A stretch of DNA of 35,290 nucleotides from Fibrobacter sp. (GTDB taxonomy: Bacteria > Fibrobacterota > Fibrobacteria > Fibrobacterales > Fibrobacteraceae). The translations under genes and the position numbers were made by a program. The DNA is taken from assembly GCA_017642335.1 (NCBI GenBank), contig JAGCPF010000034.1, positions 1 through 35,290 on the forward strand, given 5' to 3'. Below the pieces are notes generated by a model. That model searched no databases. It had not been told where the DNA came from and was given only the letters and a program-made list of their open reading frames with translations. Positions 16,775-24,180 of this stretch are shown in pieces (the first letter of the stretch is position 1; the number at the start of each line of letters is the position of its first letter).

Positions 16775-17378
16775 AGTGGATAAAAAACAAGATGCAAAGC
16801 CCCTCAATGAATCGAGGGAGTTCAAGTTTTTCAAGAAAATAATAGCGGCTCCTTACCTGCTCGTATTGCTTGCGTTGTTGATGCCGCTGGCCAATGTGTC
16901 TTGCACGTTCGACGAGGCGCAATCGAAACCGATTTTGGAAGCGAGCGTCTACGACTTGGCGATGGGAGTCAACCTGGATGAAGCCCTTGTTCCGGATGCG
17001 TCCAAGCAACTCCACAATATGATTGACAAGAACGAGGCAACGCAGAAAAAGCTCACTGCGATTATGCCGAATTTCCCGAAAATGGAACCGATGAATTATC
17101 TGTGGGGTATCGCGATTGCCTTGCTGCTTGCCGCGGTGTTCGCCTTTATTTCTCCACTAGGCTCGCTCACGATGGGCATGCTGGCAATGTTTTCCCTGTG
17201 GGCTATGCTGATGCAGCTGGGAGAGCTGTGCTCTGCTATGGGCATCCCGATGCTGAAGGTGGGTCCCGGTGTCGGAATTTATGCTGCGAGTGCATTAATC
17301 CTGATAGGTACCGCAATGAACCTTGCCGTGATTGTACGCCCGATTGTCGAGGAAGTCAAAGCAAGACGGAAGAAGTGA
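16764..17378 (+). CDS. small integral membrane protein, unknown function
   Basis: 204 residues. I chose ATG 16764, which overlaps the end of the preceding gene by 11 bases, consistent with translational coupling; the 29 upstream in-frame codons are a shadow of that gene. The sequence has a polar N-terminus, a hydrophobic helix at about 26-46, a polar loop of about 65 residues, then three closely spaced hydrophobic helices (about 112-132, 133-155, 168-192) and a basic tail (KARRKK). No family is recognised. Co-transcription with the exported FGE-domain protein suggests an envelope-associated role; inference. Confidence 0.75.
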   Translation: MESKVDKKQDAKPLNESREFKFFKKIIAAPYLLVLLALLMPLANVSCTFDEAQSKPILEASVYDLAMGVNLDEALVPDASKQLHNMIDKNEATQKKLTAIMPNFPKMEPMNYLWGIAIALLLAAVFAFISPLGSLTMGMLAMFSLWAMLMQLGELCSAMGIPMLKVGPGVGIYAASALILIGTAMNLAVIVRPIVEEVKARRKK

Positions 17379-17381
17379 TAA

Positions 17382-17416
17382 GGCCCGAGGTTCGAGGCTC
17401 GAGGTACGAGTCCCTG
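17382..17416 (+). repeat. degenerate heptanucleotide array after a stop codon
   Basis: Three bases after the stop at 17378, units of seven run GGCCCGA, GGTTCGA, GGCTCGA, GGTACGA, GTCCCTG. The phase is exact and the consensus is about GGNNCGA. The array lies between the stop and the terminator hairpin at 17453. Confidence 0.7.
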
Positions 17417-17452
17417 AAGTTAAATTGACAATGCCGGAATTACAAAATTATA

Positions 17453-17495
17453 AGGATTCAATCCGTTGTGTGATGGATTGAATCCTGTCTTTTTT
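17453..17495. terminator. bidirectional intrinsic terminator, perfect 12-bp stem
   Basis: AGGATTCAATCC (17453-17464) pairs perfectly with GGATTGAATCCT (17475-17486), loop of 10, then GTCTTTTTTAC. It sits between the convergent 14381-17378 operon and ychF, flanked on each side by a heptanucleotide array. Confidence 0.9.
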
Positions 17496-17516
17496 ACAAA
17501 TTAACAATACAGAAGT

Positions 17517-17548
17517 TACAAGCCCGAGCTCCGAACCTCGCGCCTCAC
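17517..17548 (-). repeat. degenerate heptanucleotide array after the ychF stop
   Basis: On the reverse strand, directly after the ychF TAG and four bases GTGA, the units are GGCGCGA, GGTTCGG, AGCTCGG, GCTTGTA. It has the same orientation relative to its gene as the array at 17382 has to its own. Confidence 0.55.
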
Positions 17549-18646
17549 CTACACATTGAACAAGAAGTACATGATGTCGCCATCCTGTACCAGGTATTCC
17601 TTGCCTTCGGTGCGGACAAGGCCTGCTTCCTTGGCGGCGTTCCAGCTGCCGTGCTTGAGGAAGTCGGCGTAGCTGAGCGTTTCGGCGCGGATGAAGCCGC
17701 GTTCGAAGTCGGTGTGGATGACGCCTGCGCACTGCGGGGCCTTGTAGCCTGCATGGAACGTCCAGGCGCGGCATTCCTTTTCCCCGGCGGTGAAGAACGT
17801 GCGGAGGCCTAAGATTTCGTAGCCCTTGCGCACGACGGCGTCGAGGCCCGATTCCTTCATGCCGAGTTCCTTGAGGAATTCAGCCTTGTCGGCGGGTTCC
17901 ATGGCGGAGAGTTCTTCTTCGATCTTTCCGCTGATGACGATGACTTCGTGGCCGTTCTTGGCGGCGTATTCCTTGAGCTGGTCCACATAGGCGTTGCCCG
18001 TGAGGATATCGTCTTCCTTCACGTTGGCGCAGTAGAACAGCGGCTTGGCGGTGAGGAGTGCGAGGTCCTTGACGACGCCGATCATTTCGTCGCTGTCGTT
18101 CATGACGGTGCGTGCGGAGCGGCCTTCTTCGAGTGTCTTTTTCAAGAGTTCGCAGGCGGCAAGGCGGGCCTTCGCTTCGGCATTACCGGTGCGGGCACCC
18201 TTGGCTTCGGTGGCGAGGCGTTTTTCGACGGAATCGAGGTCCTTGAGGATGAGTTCCGTTTCGATGACTTCCACGTCGCGGACCGGGTCCACGGAACCGC
18301 TCACGTGCACGATGTTTTCGTCGTCGAAGCAGCGGATGACTTCCATGATGGCTTCGCATTCGCGGATGTGGGTGAGGAACTGGTTGCCGAGGCCTTCGCC
18401 TTGGGCGGCTCCCTTCACGAGGCCTGCAATGTCCACGAATTCGGTGACGGCGGGGACGATGGATTTGGGATTGTAGACCTTCACGAGTTCGTCGAGGCGG
18501 CTGTCGGGGACGCTGACCATGCCCACGTTCGGCTCGATGGTGCAGAAGGGGTAGTTCGCGGCTTCGGCGCCGGCGTTGGTGATAGCGTTAAAGATGGTGG
18601 ACTTGCCCACGTTGGGGAGGCCTACGATGCCGCATTTGAAACCCAT
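17549..18646 (-). CDS. ychF: redox-regulated ATPase YchF (Obg-like GTPase superfamily)
   Basis: 365 residues, the usual length. Cytoplasmic P-loop NTPase of the Obg-related YchF/OLA1 family, which binds ATP rather than GTP and associates with ribosomes. Walker A is GLPNVGKST (from residue 9), the switch region DIAGLVKGAAQGEGLGN, and the altered G4 motif NVKE replaces NKxD, the mark of the family. The C-terminal TGS-like part runs ECRAWTFHAG to the end DGDIMYFLFNV. The start at 18646 matches the family N-terminus MGFKCGIVG and has GGAG upstream; 33 further open codons upstream are not family-like. Confidence 0.96.
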   Translation of the reverse strand: MGFKCGIVGLPNVGKSTIFNAITNAGAEAANYPFCTIEPNVGMVSVPDSRLDELVKVYNPKSIVPAVTEFVDIAGLVKGAAQGEGLGNQFLTHIRECEAIMEVIRCFDDENIVHVSGSVDPVRDVEVIETELILKDLDSVEKRLATEAKGARTGNAEAKARLAACELLKKTLEEGRSARTVMNDSDEMIGVVKDLALLTAKPLFYCANVKEDDILTGNAYVDQLKEYAAKNGHEVIVISGKIEEELSAMEPADKAEFLKELGMKESGLDAVVRKGYEILGLRTFFTAGEKECRAWTFHAGYKAPQCAGVIHTDFERGFIRAETLSYADFLKHGSWNAAKEAGLVRTEGKEYLVQDGDIMYFLFNV

Positions 18647-18952
18647 GATAATCTCCAATTTTGTGCAGGCAAACGCCCGCTTTTTCCGACCCAAAGGTAG
18701 TAATTTTGGCGTTGTTTGCCGCTCCAAGTGATTGAGGTGCCCCAATTTCCGTCAGGAATGAATGTAAACATTTTTTATCTGGACGGGGTTGAAATTATCC
18801 ATATTTCGTTTTTTGACATTTTGTCAATAAACCAAAAATCCGGTTTTGTGTGTTTCGTCACATAAATAGATAATTTATATACATCCCTAGGCTTCTAGGG
18901 GGTTGGTTTAGAGCGTTGGTTTGGAGTTCCTTTGGTTTTTGGAGGACCGTTT
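18647..18952. promoter_or_regulatory. divergent control region between ychF and the CE15-CE6 operon
   Basis: 306 bases without a gene. It holds a 15-base palindrome TTGACATTTTGTCAA (18813-18827), a Crp/Fnr-like site (18847-18862), an AT-rich -10-like TATATA (18876-18881), a CCCTAG-gctt-CTAGGG hairpin (18885-18900) in the likely leader, and GGAGG just before the CE15 start. Confidence 0.5.
18847..18862. promoter_or_regulatory. Crp/Fnr-type binding site candidate
   Basis: TGTGTGTTTCGTCACA matches the TGTGA-N6-TCACA palindrome at 9 of 10 defined positions. It lies just upstream of the TATATA element at 18876-18881, a position suited to activation of the CE15-CE6 operon. Whether this organism has a matching regulator is not visible here. 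Confidence 0.45.
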
Positions 18953-20545
18953 ATGCGTAGTGCCGTTATAAGTGCAGTTGTTCTGGGTTTATGCGGTTAC
19001 GCATTCTCTCAGGTTCCCCTCAATTTCGATACAGAAAACCGTGGCAAGGACTTGGGCGCCAAGGCTGGCGAACTCAAAGAAAATAAAAAATTGCCCAATC
19101 CGTTCGAATTCAATGACGGATCCAAGGTCGCTACTTTCGACGACTGGAGCAAACGCCGCAATGAAATCAAGGCGGATATCGAAAAGTACGAGATTGGCGA
19201 GAAGCCGATTCCTTCTGATGTTACGGCAACGTATAGCGGTGGCACCCTCACGGTGACAGTCAAGGAAGGTGGCAAGACCGCGACGATTACTTCTAAGTTC
19301 AGTATTCCTTCTGGAGAGGGCCCGCATCCGATTATCATAGGTATGAATAGCGGTACGGGCTCGCTTTCCTCTAGCATTTTTAGTGGCTTTGTGCAGGTGC
19401 CCTTCAGCCATGACCAGGTGGCCAAATATTCCATGAACGGCCAGAAGGACACGGGCGTAGGTTTCTACAAGTTCTACGGTGACAAAAATTCCAATGGTGA
19501 CTATTCTGCATGGTCTTGGGGCGTGAGCCGCTTGATTGACGGCCTTGCGCTGATTGCCGAAGAACATCACCTTGACATGAGCAAAATCGCGGTGACGGGT
19601 TGTTCCTACGCGGGCAAGATGGCCCTCTTTGCAGGAGCCTTTGATGAACGCGTGACGCTTACCATTGCCCAGGAATCGGGTGGCGGCGGCATCAACTCTT
19701 GGCGTACCTCGGATGATTTTGCCAAGCGCGGCACGAACATCGAGAAGATTGACAACACGAACTACAGCTGGTTCATGCAGAGCCTGCAACGTCAGGATCC
19801 GTACAAGCTCCCGCACGACCACCACGAACTTATCGCGATGATTGCTCCGCGTGCGGTGATTGCTCTCGGCAACCCCGGTTACGAATGGCTTGGCGACGAA
19901 TCGGGTTACAAGTCCATGATGGCGGCGACCGAAGTGTGGAAGGCCATGGGCATCGAGGACCGTATCGGTTTCGACTTTACCGGTGGTCACGAACATTGCC
20001 AGGCGGCTTCGAGCCAGACCAAATCGGTGACCGCGTTTGTTGACAAGTTCCTCCGCAATAAGGAAGCCAACACGGATATCCACGTGAAGCCCACTAATGG
20101 TAAGGGTTTCAAGATAGACAACTATGCTGACTGGATCGACTGGGAAACTCCGACCATCAAGTACGAAGCGTCCACCACGACAACGCCTCCTGGGGATTCC
20201 ACGACAACGTCTCCTGGGGACTCCACAACGACGCCTTCTGTGAATGACTCGACTAAGACTACGCCGGGTGATACTTCTGCAACCGATTCCACCAAGAAGC
20301 CTTTGTTCTCGGCTGTGAGAGGTGTTGCTCCTGTCGCCGAAATTGACATTGTCGGTAATTTCCTCGCTCTGTCCGGAGCTCCTGTAGGTGCGGTCGTCAA
20401 GCTGTTCGACCTCCAGGGTCACTTGGTTAGTGTCTTGGGCGAAAAGGGCGGTTTGATTCCCCGTTCCGGAAAGTTCGTTGCCATGGTGTTCAGTTCCAAT
20501 GGTTCTGTGCTCATGACGAAGAGCTTTACCCATAGGGTACACTAA
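18953..20545 (+). CDS. CE15 glucuronoyl esterase, exported, with C-terminal sorting-like domain
   Basis: 530 residues. CE15 enzymes cleave ester bonds between lignin alcohols and 4-O-methyl-glucuronic acid on xylan. The start at 18953 follows GGAGG and gives a signal peptide (MRSAVISAVVLGLCGYAFSQ). The nucleophile elbow is GCSYAGK with Ser218; the acid is probably Glu241 in IAQESGGGG; the His is probably 346 in GGHEHC. The Arg usually following the nucleophile (GCSRxGK), which helps form the oxyanion hole, is Tyr here. A Thr/Pro/Asp-rich linker (about 408-450) leads to a ~70-residue C-terminal domain (VKLFDLQGHLVSVLG..GKFVAMVFSSNG..MTKSFTHRV) resembling type IX secretion A-type sorting domains. 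The CE6 gene follows after 17 bases. Confidence 0.88.
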   Translation: MRSAVISAVVLGLCGYAFSQVPLNFDTENRGKDLGAKAGELKENKKLPNPFEFNDGSKVATFDDWSKRRNEIKADIEKYEIGEKPIPSDVTATYSGGTLTVTVKEGGKTATITSKFSIPSGEGPHPIIIGMNSGTGSLSSSIFSGFVQVPFSHDQVAKYSMNGQKDTGVGFYKFYGDKNSNGDYSAWSWGVSRLIDGLALIAEEHHLDMSKIAVTGCSYAGKMALFAGAFDERVTLTIAQESGGGGINSWRTSDDFAKRGTNIEKIDNTNYSWFMQSLQRQDPYKLPHDHHELIAMIAPRAVIALGNPGYEWLGDESGYKSMMAATEVWKAMGIEDRIGFDFTGGHEHCQAASSQTKSVTAFVDKFLRNKEANTDIHVKPTNGKGFKIDNYADWIDWETPTIKYEASTTTTPPGDSTTTSPGDSTTTPSVNDSTKTTPGDTSATDSTKKPLFSAVRGVAPVAEIDIVGNFLALSGAPVGAVVKLFDLQGHLVSVLGEKGGLIPRSGKFVAMVFSSNGSVLMTKSFTHRVH

Positions 20546-20562
20546 TTTGTACGAGAAAGAAA

Positions 20563-21714
20563 ATGTATAGGTCTCTTCTTCCTGCGTTTGTTGTTGCTGC
20601 TACAGTTTCCTTGAGTTTTGCTCAGGACCCGAACCTCCACATTTATCTTGCCTATGGGCAATCGAATATGTCCGGCCAGGCGGATGTGACCGCTGCCGAC
20701 CGTGCGGAAGATCCGCGCTTCCTGGTGTTGCGGGCGGCAAACCATTCGAATCAAAAAGTTGGAGAGTTTTATCCTGCTGCACCGCCAATGGGGCATAGTG
20801 CTTCCAAGGTGGGCATCGTGGATATTTTCGGCCGCAAGATGGTGAAGGAATTGCCCGACAGCATCAAGATTGCTGTCGCGAACATCGCCATTGGCGGCCA
20901 GAGCATTGACTTGTTCGACAAGGACCGCAACAAAACGTATGTCCAGAATGCAAAGAACAAGGGCGACACGTGGTGGATCCAGTATCTGGACGAATACGGT
21001 GGCGACCTCTACAAGCGCATTGTGGAAATGGGAAAGATTGCAAAGGAAAAGGGCGTCATCAAGGGATTCCTTTTCCATCAGGGCGAGGCGGACTACCAGA
21101 TGAACGACTGGCCCAAGCGTGTCAAGAAAGTTTACGACGATCTTATTAAGGATTTGGGATTAGACTCGACAAAGGTGCCGATTCTTGTTGGGGAACTGGC
21201 AACAACCGCTGCGGGTGGAGATCTGGGCTGGAGAAACAGTGCAGTTGCCGAAGCGGCGAGTCTAATCCCTAATGGTCATCTCATTTCGGCAGAAGGTTGC
21301 CCCGCGTTGAAGGAACCGAACTACACGCTCCATTTCACGCGAAAGGGTTATGAAACGTTCGGTGAACGTTATGCCGAAAAGATGCTCGAACTGCTGAAGA
21401 AGGCTGAACCGGAAGTTCCGCCGGTTGATACCTCGGCAAAAGACACTGCAGTTGCTGTCGCTGATTCGTCTGTGAAGGATTCTTCTGTTTCTGTTGCAGA
21501 TACTTCGAAGGTTGCTGCAGATACCTCGAAGGTTGTTGCAGATACTTCAACGACTGCTATTCACAATTCAAAATCCACGGAATTAGCCATAAGATACTCC
21601 TCCAAAAACAACGGCCATCTTATCTACGATGAAAAACGCCATAAGGTGTTTATCAGCGTAGAAAAAAATGGTCAAAAATGGCTAATTGATGTCACGGGGG
21701 GTCGGAACAGGTAA
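20563..21714 (+). CDS. CE6-type acetylxylan esterase (SGNH/SASA fold), exported
   Basis: 383 residues with a signal peptide (MYRSLLPAFVVAATVSLSFAQ). The SGNH-type nucleophile block is YGQSNMSG with Ser34; NIAIGGQSIDLF is the Gly block; FLFHQGEAD supplies Glu175, and LHFTRKGYETFG supplies His257. This matches carbohydrate esterase family 6 / DUF303, enzymes that remove acetyl groups from xylan. An Asp/Ser/Thr/Val linker (about 286-345) contains tandem VAADTSK-like heptapeptides, followed by a short basic tail. It is the second gene of an operon with the CE15 esterase: together they would strip acetyl and glucuronoyl-ester decorations. Its stop directly abuts the stop of the convergent lipoprotein gene. 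Confidence 0.88.
   Translation: MYRSLLPAFVVAATVSLSFAQDPNLHIYLAYGQSNMSGQADVTAADRAEDPRFLVLRAANHSNQKVGEFYPAAPPMGHSASKVGIVDIFGRKMVKELPDSIKIAVANIAIGGQSIDLFDKDRNKTYVQNAKNKGDTWWIQYLDEYGGDLYKRIVEMGKIAKEKGVIKGFLFHQGEADYQMNDWPKRVKKVYDDLIKDLGLDSTKVPILVGELATTAAGGDLGWRNSAVAEAASLIPNGHLISAEGCPALKEPNYTLHFTRKGYETFGERYAEKMLELLKKAEPEVPPVDTSAKDTAVAVADSSVKDSSVSVADTSKVAADTSKVVADTSTTAIHNSKSTELAIRYSSKNNGHLIYDEKRHKVFISVEKNGQKWLIDVTGGRNR
21493..21553 (+). repeat. 21-bp tandem repeat in the CE6 linker
   Basis: Three imperfect copies of a 21-base unit encoding V(A/V)ADTSK, differing mostly at third codon positions. This is linker expansion by repeat duplication and could vary in copy number between strains. Confidence 0.6.
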
Positions 21715-23250
21715 CTACTTCAGGTCGTCCCGGTTGATGCCGTACATCCTTACGTTGTCGACTAGGATACTGCTCCCGTCATAGGCGAAGATTGTAAACC
21801 TAGTTATCCGATTTCTCGTGACATCCCAGCCGTGGTATTTCACCGTATCTTTCGTATCGAAATCCTGCGGACGCACTGCGTAGCGTTTCCAACTTCCGTT
21901 ACCTTCCGTCTTGTACGTGGCCTTGAAGTTGGTGTCGGATTCGATAATTGTTTCAAGGATAATCTCGATCTTTCCATCCGTCTTGATCCATACTTCGACA
22001 GAATCGAGGCGGCTTAGGTCGTGCGGAATGTCCGAGATACGCGTGCCGATGACAACGTATTCCGGTTTTTCTGCCTTGTAGTTTACCTGAAGAACCTTGG
22101 ATTCGAAAGCTCCGCCACCGGAATCGATGACTCCTTTGCGGATGTCTTCAGCGACAGAATCGTAGACGGTCGCCCCGTCATGAGCCTGGACGTACCAGTC
22201 TTTTGGTGTCAGCGGCGAGGGAAGGTCGTTCTTGTAGGTGCCGCTCTCGAAATCAAGTATCCGGACGGTATTTAATGCCCAGATGAGGGAGTCGTTAAGG
22301 TCTTCCCATACATCGGATCTTTTTTGCGGGGCCTCGGTCGAATCGCCCCATTCAAGGGTCCATAGTCTGGCCGTGTCTTCGGCAGATTCGATGCGGATGT
22401 TTATTGCACCGCTCTGGATGTCCTTGTCCCATGTGTCAATTTCGATGGGGAGCGGGTTGCCCTCGCTGTCGAGCAGGTGGACATCACTTCCGTCTTCTGT
22501 CGTCTCAAAGAAATTGAACGTGGAATCGAGGCGCAGGATGAGGACGGTCGGTATCGGTAATGGGCGCATCCAGCTGGAAATCAATTCACGCGGGTTGATT
22601 TTCATCGTCCTCTTGAACACGATTTCGTCGGTGGAGTCGGAAACGTTGCCTACGTCGAGTGTGTCGTTTGCGGGCACGGACACTTCCGCCTGTGCGACGA
22701 ACTTCTGGATGTTGGGGACCCAGGCCTTGAGCTTGAGGTCGCCGGCGGGCAGGTTGCTGATGGCGAAGGCGCCCTTGCGGTCAGTCTTTTCGACCCTTTC
22801 GATACCCTGCATATAAATCCAGGCGTACTTTGCGGAGTCGGGCAGATCGACGCGGCCCTTGATGGTGCCAGGCTTGGCGAGCGCCACGCTGTCGATGGTG
22901 ACATTGGGGGTGAGCTTGTCTAGCGTGTAGTTCGTGACAATGGAATATTTGTCCTTGCTGAACTGGACGGTGAAGGAGCCTTCTTCATGGCCGTCGATAC
23001 GCATCCAGCCATCTTCGTCGGTTGTTCCGGAATAGGCGAAATCAACGCCGGAATCGGTCTCGTTGGTGTCGGCAACGTACCAAGAAGGCAATACCCGGTA
23101 GGCGACACCGTCGGCCGGTTCGTCCCCGTTAAATACCCTGATGGCGATGGCGTTTTCAATTTCTGTCGTATTGCCTGCGCTTTCGGTATGGTCGCAGGAC
23201 ATCAGAAGGCCAAAGGGGAGCAAAAAGAGCAGTCTCGATGCGTATCTCAT
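21715..23250 (-). CDS. DUF2341-type lipoprotein with regulatory-like and carbohydrate-binding-like domains
   Basis: 511 residues. The signal MRYASRLLFLLPFGLLMSC has its lipobox Cys at 19. Residues about 30-115 and 130-195 form two beta domains, the second like carboxypeptidase-regulatory folds (GTIKGRVDLPD..DRKGAFAISNLPAGDL). SSWMRPLPIPTVLILRLD to WTLEWGDS (about 225-310) matches DUF2341. The C-terminal ~170 residues (ILDFESGTYKN..SVEVWIKTDG..ILVDNVRMYG) resemble a beta-sandwich carbohydrate-binding module. The start ATG overlaps the TGA of the upstream TIGR02147 gene in ATGA, so translation is coupled. Likely a surface glycan-binding or envelope lipoprotein; partner unknown. Confidence 0.78.
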   Translation of the reverse strand: MRYASRLLFLLPFGLLMSCDHTESAGNTTEIENAIAIRVFNGDEPADGVAYRVLPSWYVADTNETDSGVDFAYSGTTDEDGWMRIDGHEEGSFTVQFSKDKYSIVTNYTLDKLTPNVTIDSVALAKPGTIKGRVDLPDSAKYAWIYMQGIERVEKTDRKGAFAISNLPAGDLKLKAWVPNIQKFVAQAEVSVPANDTLDVGNVSDSTDEIVFKRTMKINPRELISSWMRPLPIPTVLILRLDSTFNFFETTEDGSDVHLLDSEGNPLPIEIDTWDKDIQSGAINIRIESAEDTARLWTLEWGDSTEAPQKRSDVWEDLNDSLIWALNTVRILDFESGTYKNDLPSPLTPKDWYVQAHDGATVYDSVAEDIRKGVIDSGGGAFESKVLQVNYKAEKPEYVVIGTRISDIPHDLSRLDSVEVWIKTDGKIEIILETIIESDTNFKATYKTEGNGSWKRYAVRPQDFDTKDTVKYHGWDVTRNRITRFTIFAYDGSSILVDNVRMYGINRDDLK

Positions 23251-24077
23251 TTTGACTTCCTCTTGTTGTTCTGTGCCACTGGGAAAAGGGCAAGATTAAG
23301 CTGCATCACGCGGTCCGGGACGCTGCACTTGTCAACGCGAATCTGCAATTCTTTTCGGAATTCTCGAATCATGTTTCTAATATCGTTAAACCCTTTGGCA
23401 TCTACCGCCATGGTAATTGTAGAAACATCTCGGTCGCTTGGGGGGATTTCGCTGAGCGAACGAATGGCAAATTGCATGACTTTTGCCTGAAAACTGCGGA
23501 TTGCCTCCGCTTTTTCGGCCCCTTGGATGGTAATATGGGAGTCCGAAATCTTGACTAGGTTATCGTTTAATGGCTTGATGAAACCCAACGACTTAAGAAT
23601 ATCTAGGCTTGCCTGGGCCTGTTCCTCAGTAATGGGCGGGATAAGGCTGCTGGCAATTTCGGCAACGTCGATGTTGCCGTGTTTGACTTCGACCAGGGCG
23701 CGGACGACGACCGTCCACCATTCGCTCAGGTACTTGATTTCTGTGTCTTCCAGCATGTGGCGCTTGACATCGCGGAGCTGGAAGGCCTTCTGCATAATTT
23801 CGGCTTTCTTTTTTTCGGACTTTGTACGGGAGGCGACCAACAACAGGTCAAAATACATGGCGGCTCGACCTTCGAGACCGAGCATCTTTTTTGCGGCGGG
23901 TACTGCATGGACGGGCAGGTTGCGTTTTTTCTGTACAATGTAGTACGCGTGGCTGGCGTCCAGCCCCAGCATTTTTCCGAGAGTGTTGAAGGAATACAGG
24001 GAGTTCTTTTTCTTATGCTCCTGGTAGTAATCCTTGATCATATCCCGGTAGTCATCATAGTCAAAGATTTCTGCCAT
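23247..24077 (-). CDS. TIGR02147 family protein coupled to a lipoprotein
   Basis: 276 residues, paralogous in pattern to the protein at 5223: IFDYDDYRDMIKDYYQEHKKK, then a helix-turn-helix-like SFNTLGKMLGLDASHAYYIVQ, a central YLSEWWTVVVRALVEV and PPITEEQAQASLDILKSLGFI, and the C-terminal FNDIRNMIREFRKELQI. I chose ATG 24077 because GGAG lies six bases upstream; an in-frame ATG at 24089 has no such site. TATATT on this strand (24106-24101) precedes it. Its stop overlaps the downstream lipoprotein start (ATGA). The pairing suggests that the two act together, for example as a regulator and its envelope partner; inference. Confidence 0.86.
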   Translation of the reverse strand: MAEIFDYDDYRDMIKDYYQEHKKKNSLYSFNTLGKMLGLDASHAYYIVQKKRNLPVHAVPAAKKMLGLEGRAAMYFDLLLVASRTKSEKKKAEIMQKAFQLRDVKRHMLEDTEIKYLSEWWTVVVRALVEVKHGNIDVAEIASSLIPPITEEQAQASLDILKSLGFIKPLNDNLVKISDSHITIQGAEKAEAIRSFQAKVMQFAIRSLSEIPPSDRDVSTITMAVDAKGFNDIRNMIREFRKELQIRVDKCSVPDRVMQLNLALFPVAQNNKRKSK

Positions 24078-24100
24078 GACATACTCCATGATTTGTTTAA

Positions 24101-24106
24101 AATATA
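24101..24106 (-). promoter_or_regulatory. TATATT -10-like element for the TIGR02147-lipoprotein pair
   Basis: Reverse-strand TATATT ends 23 bases before the chosen ATG at 24077, leaving a leader that carries GGAG. Confidence 0.4.
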
Positions 24107-24180
24107 CTTAAATTTGAAAGAAAGAGAATAATACCATAAGGCTATTTTTTTGACGATTTGTTAAGACGGAATGTGAAAAA

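Noticed and set aside
14411..16834. 807-codon open frame antisense to the FGE-domain gene
   Set aside because: The translation is Arg/His-rich with no domain, and the opposite strand encodes a clear signal peptide, linker and FGE domain. It is a composition-driven shadow.
18885..18900. CCCTAG-gctt-CTAGGG hairpin as a riboswitch
   Set aside because: Only six base pairs, no conserved riboswitch core; mentioned as leader structure only.
18989..20542. 517-codon open frame antisense to the CE15 gene
   Set aside because: Arg/His/Val-rich shadow of a well-supported esterase.
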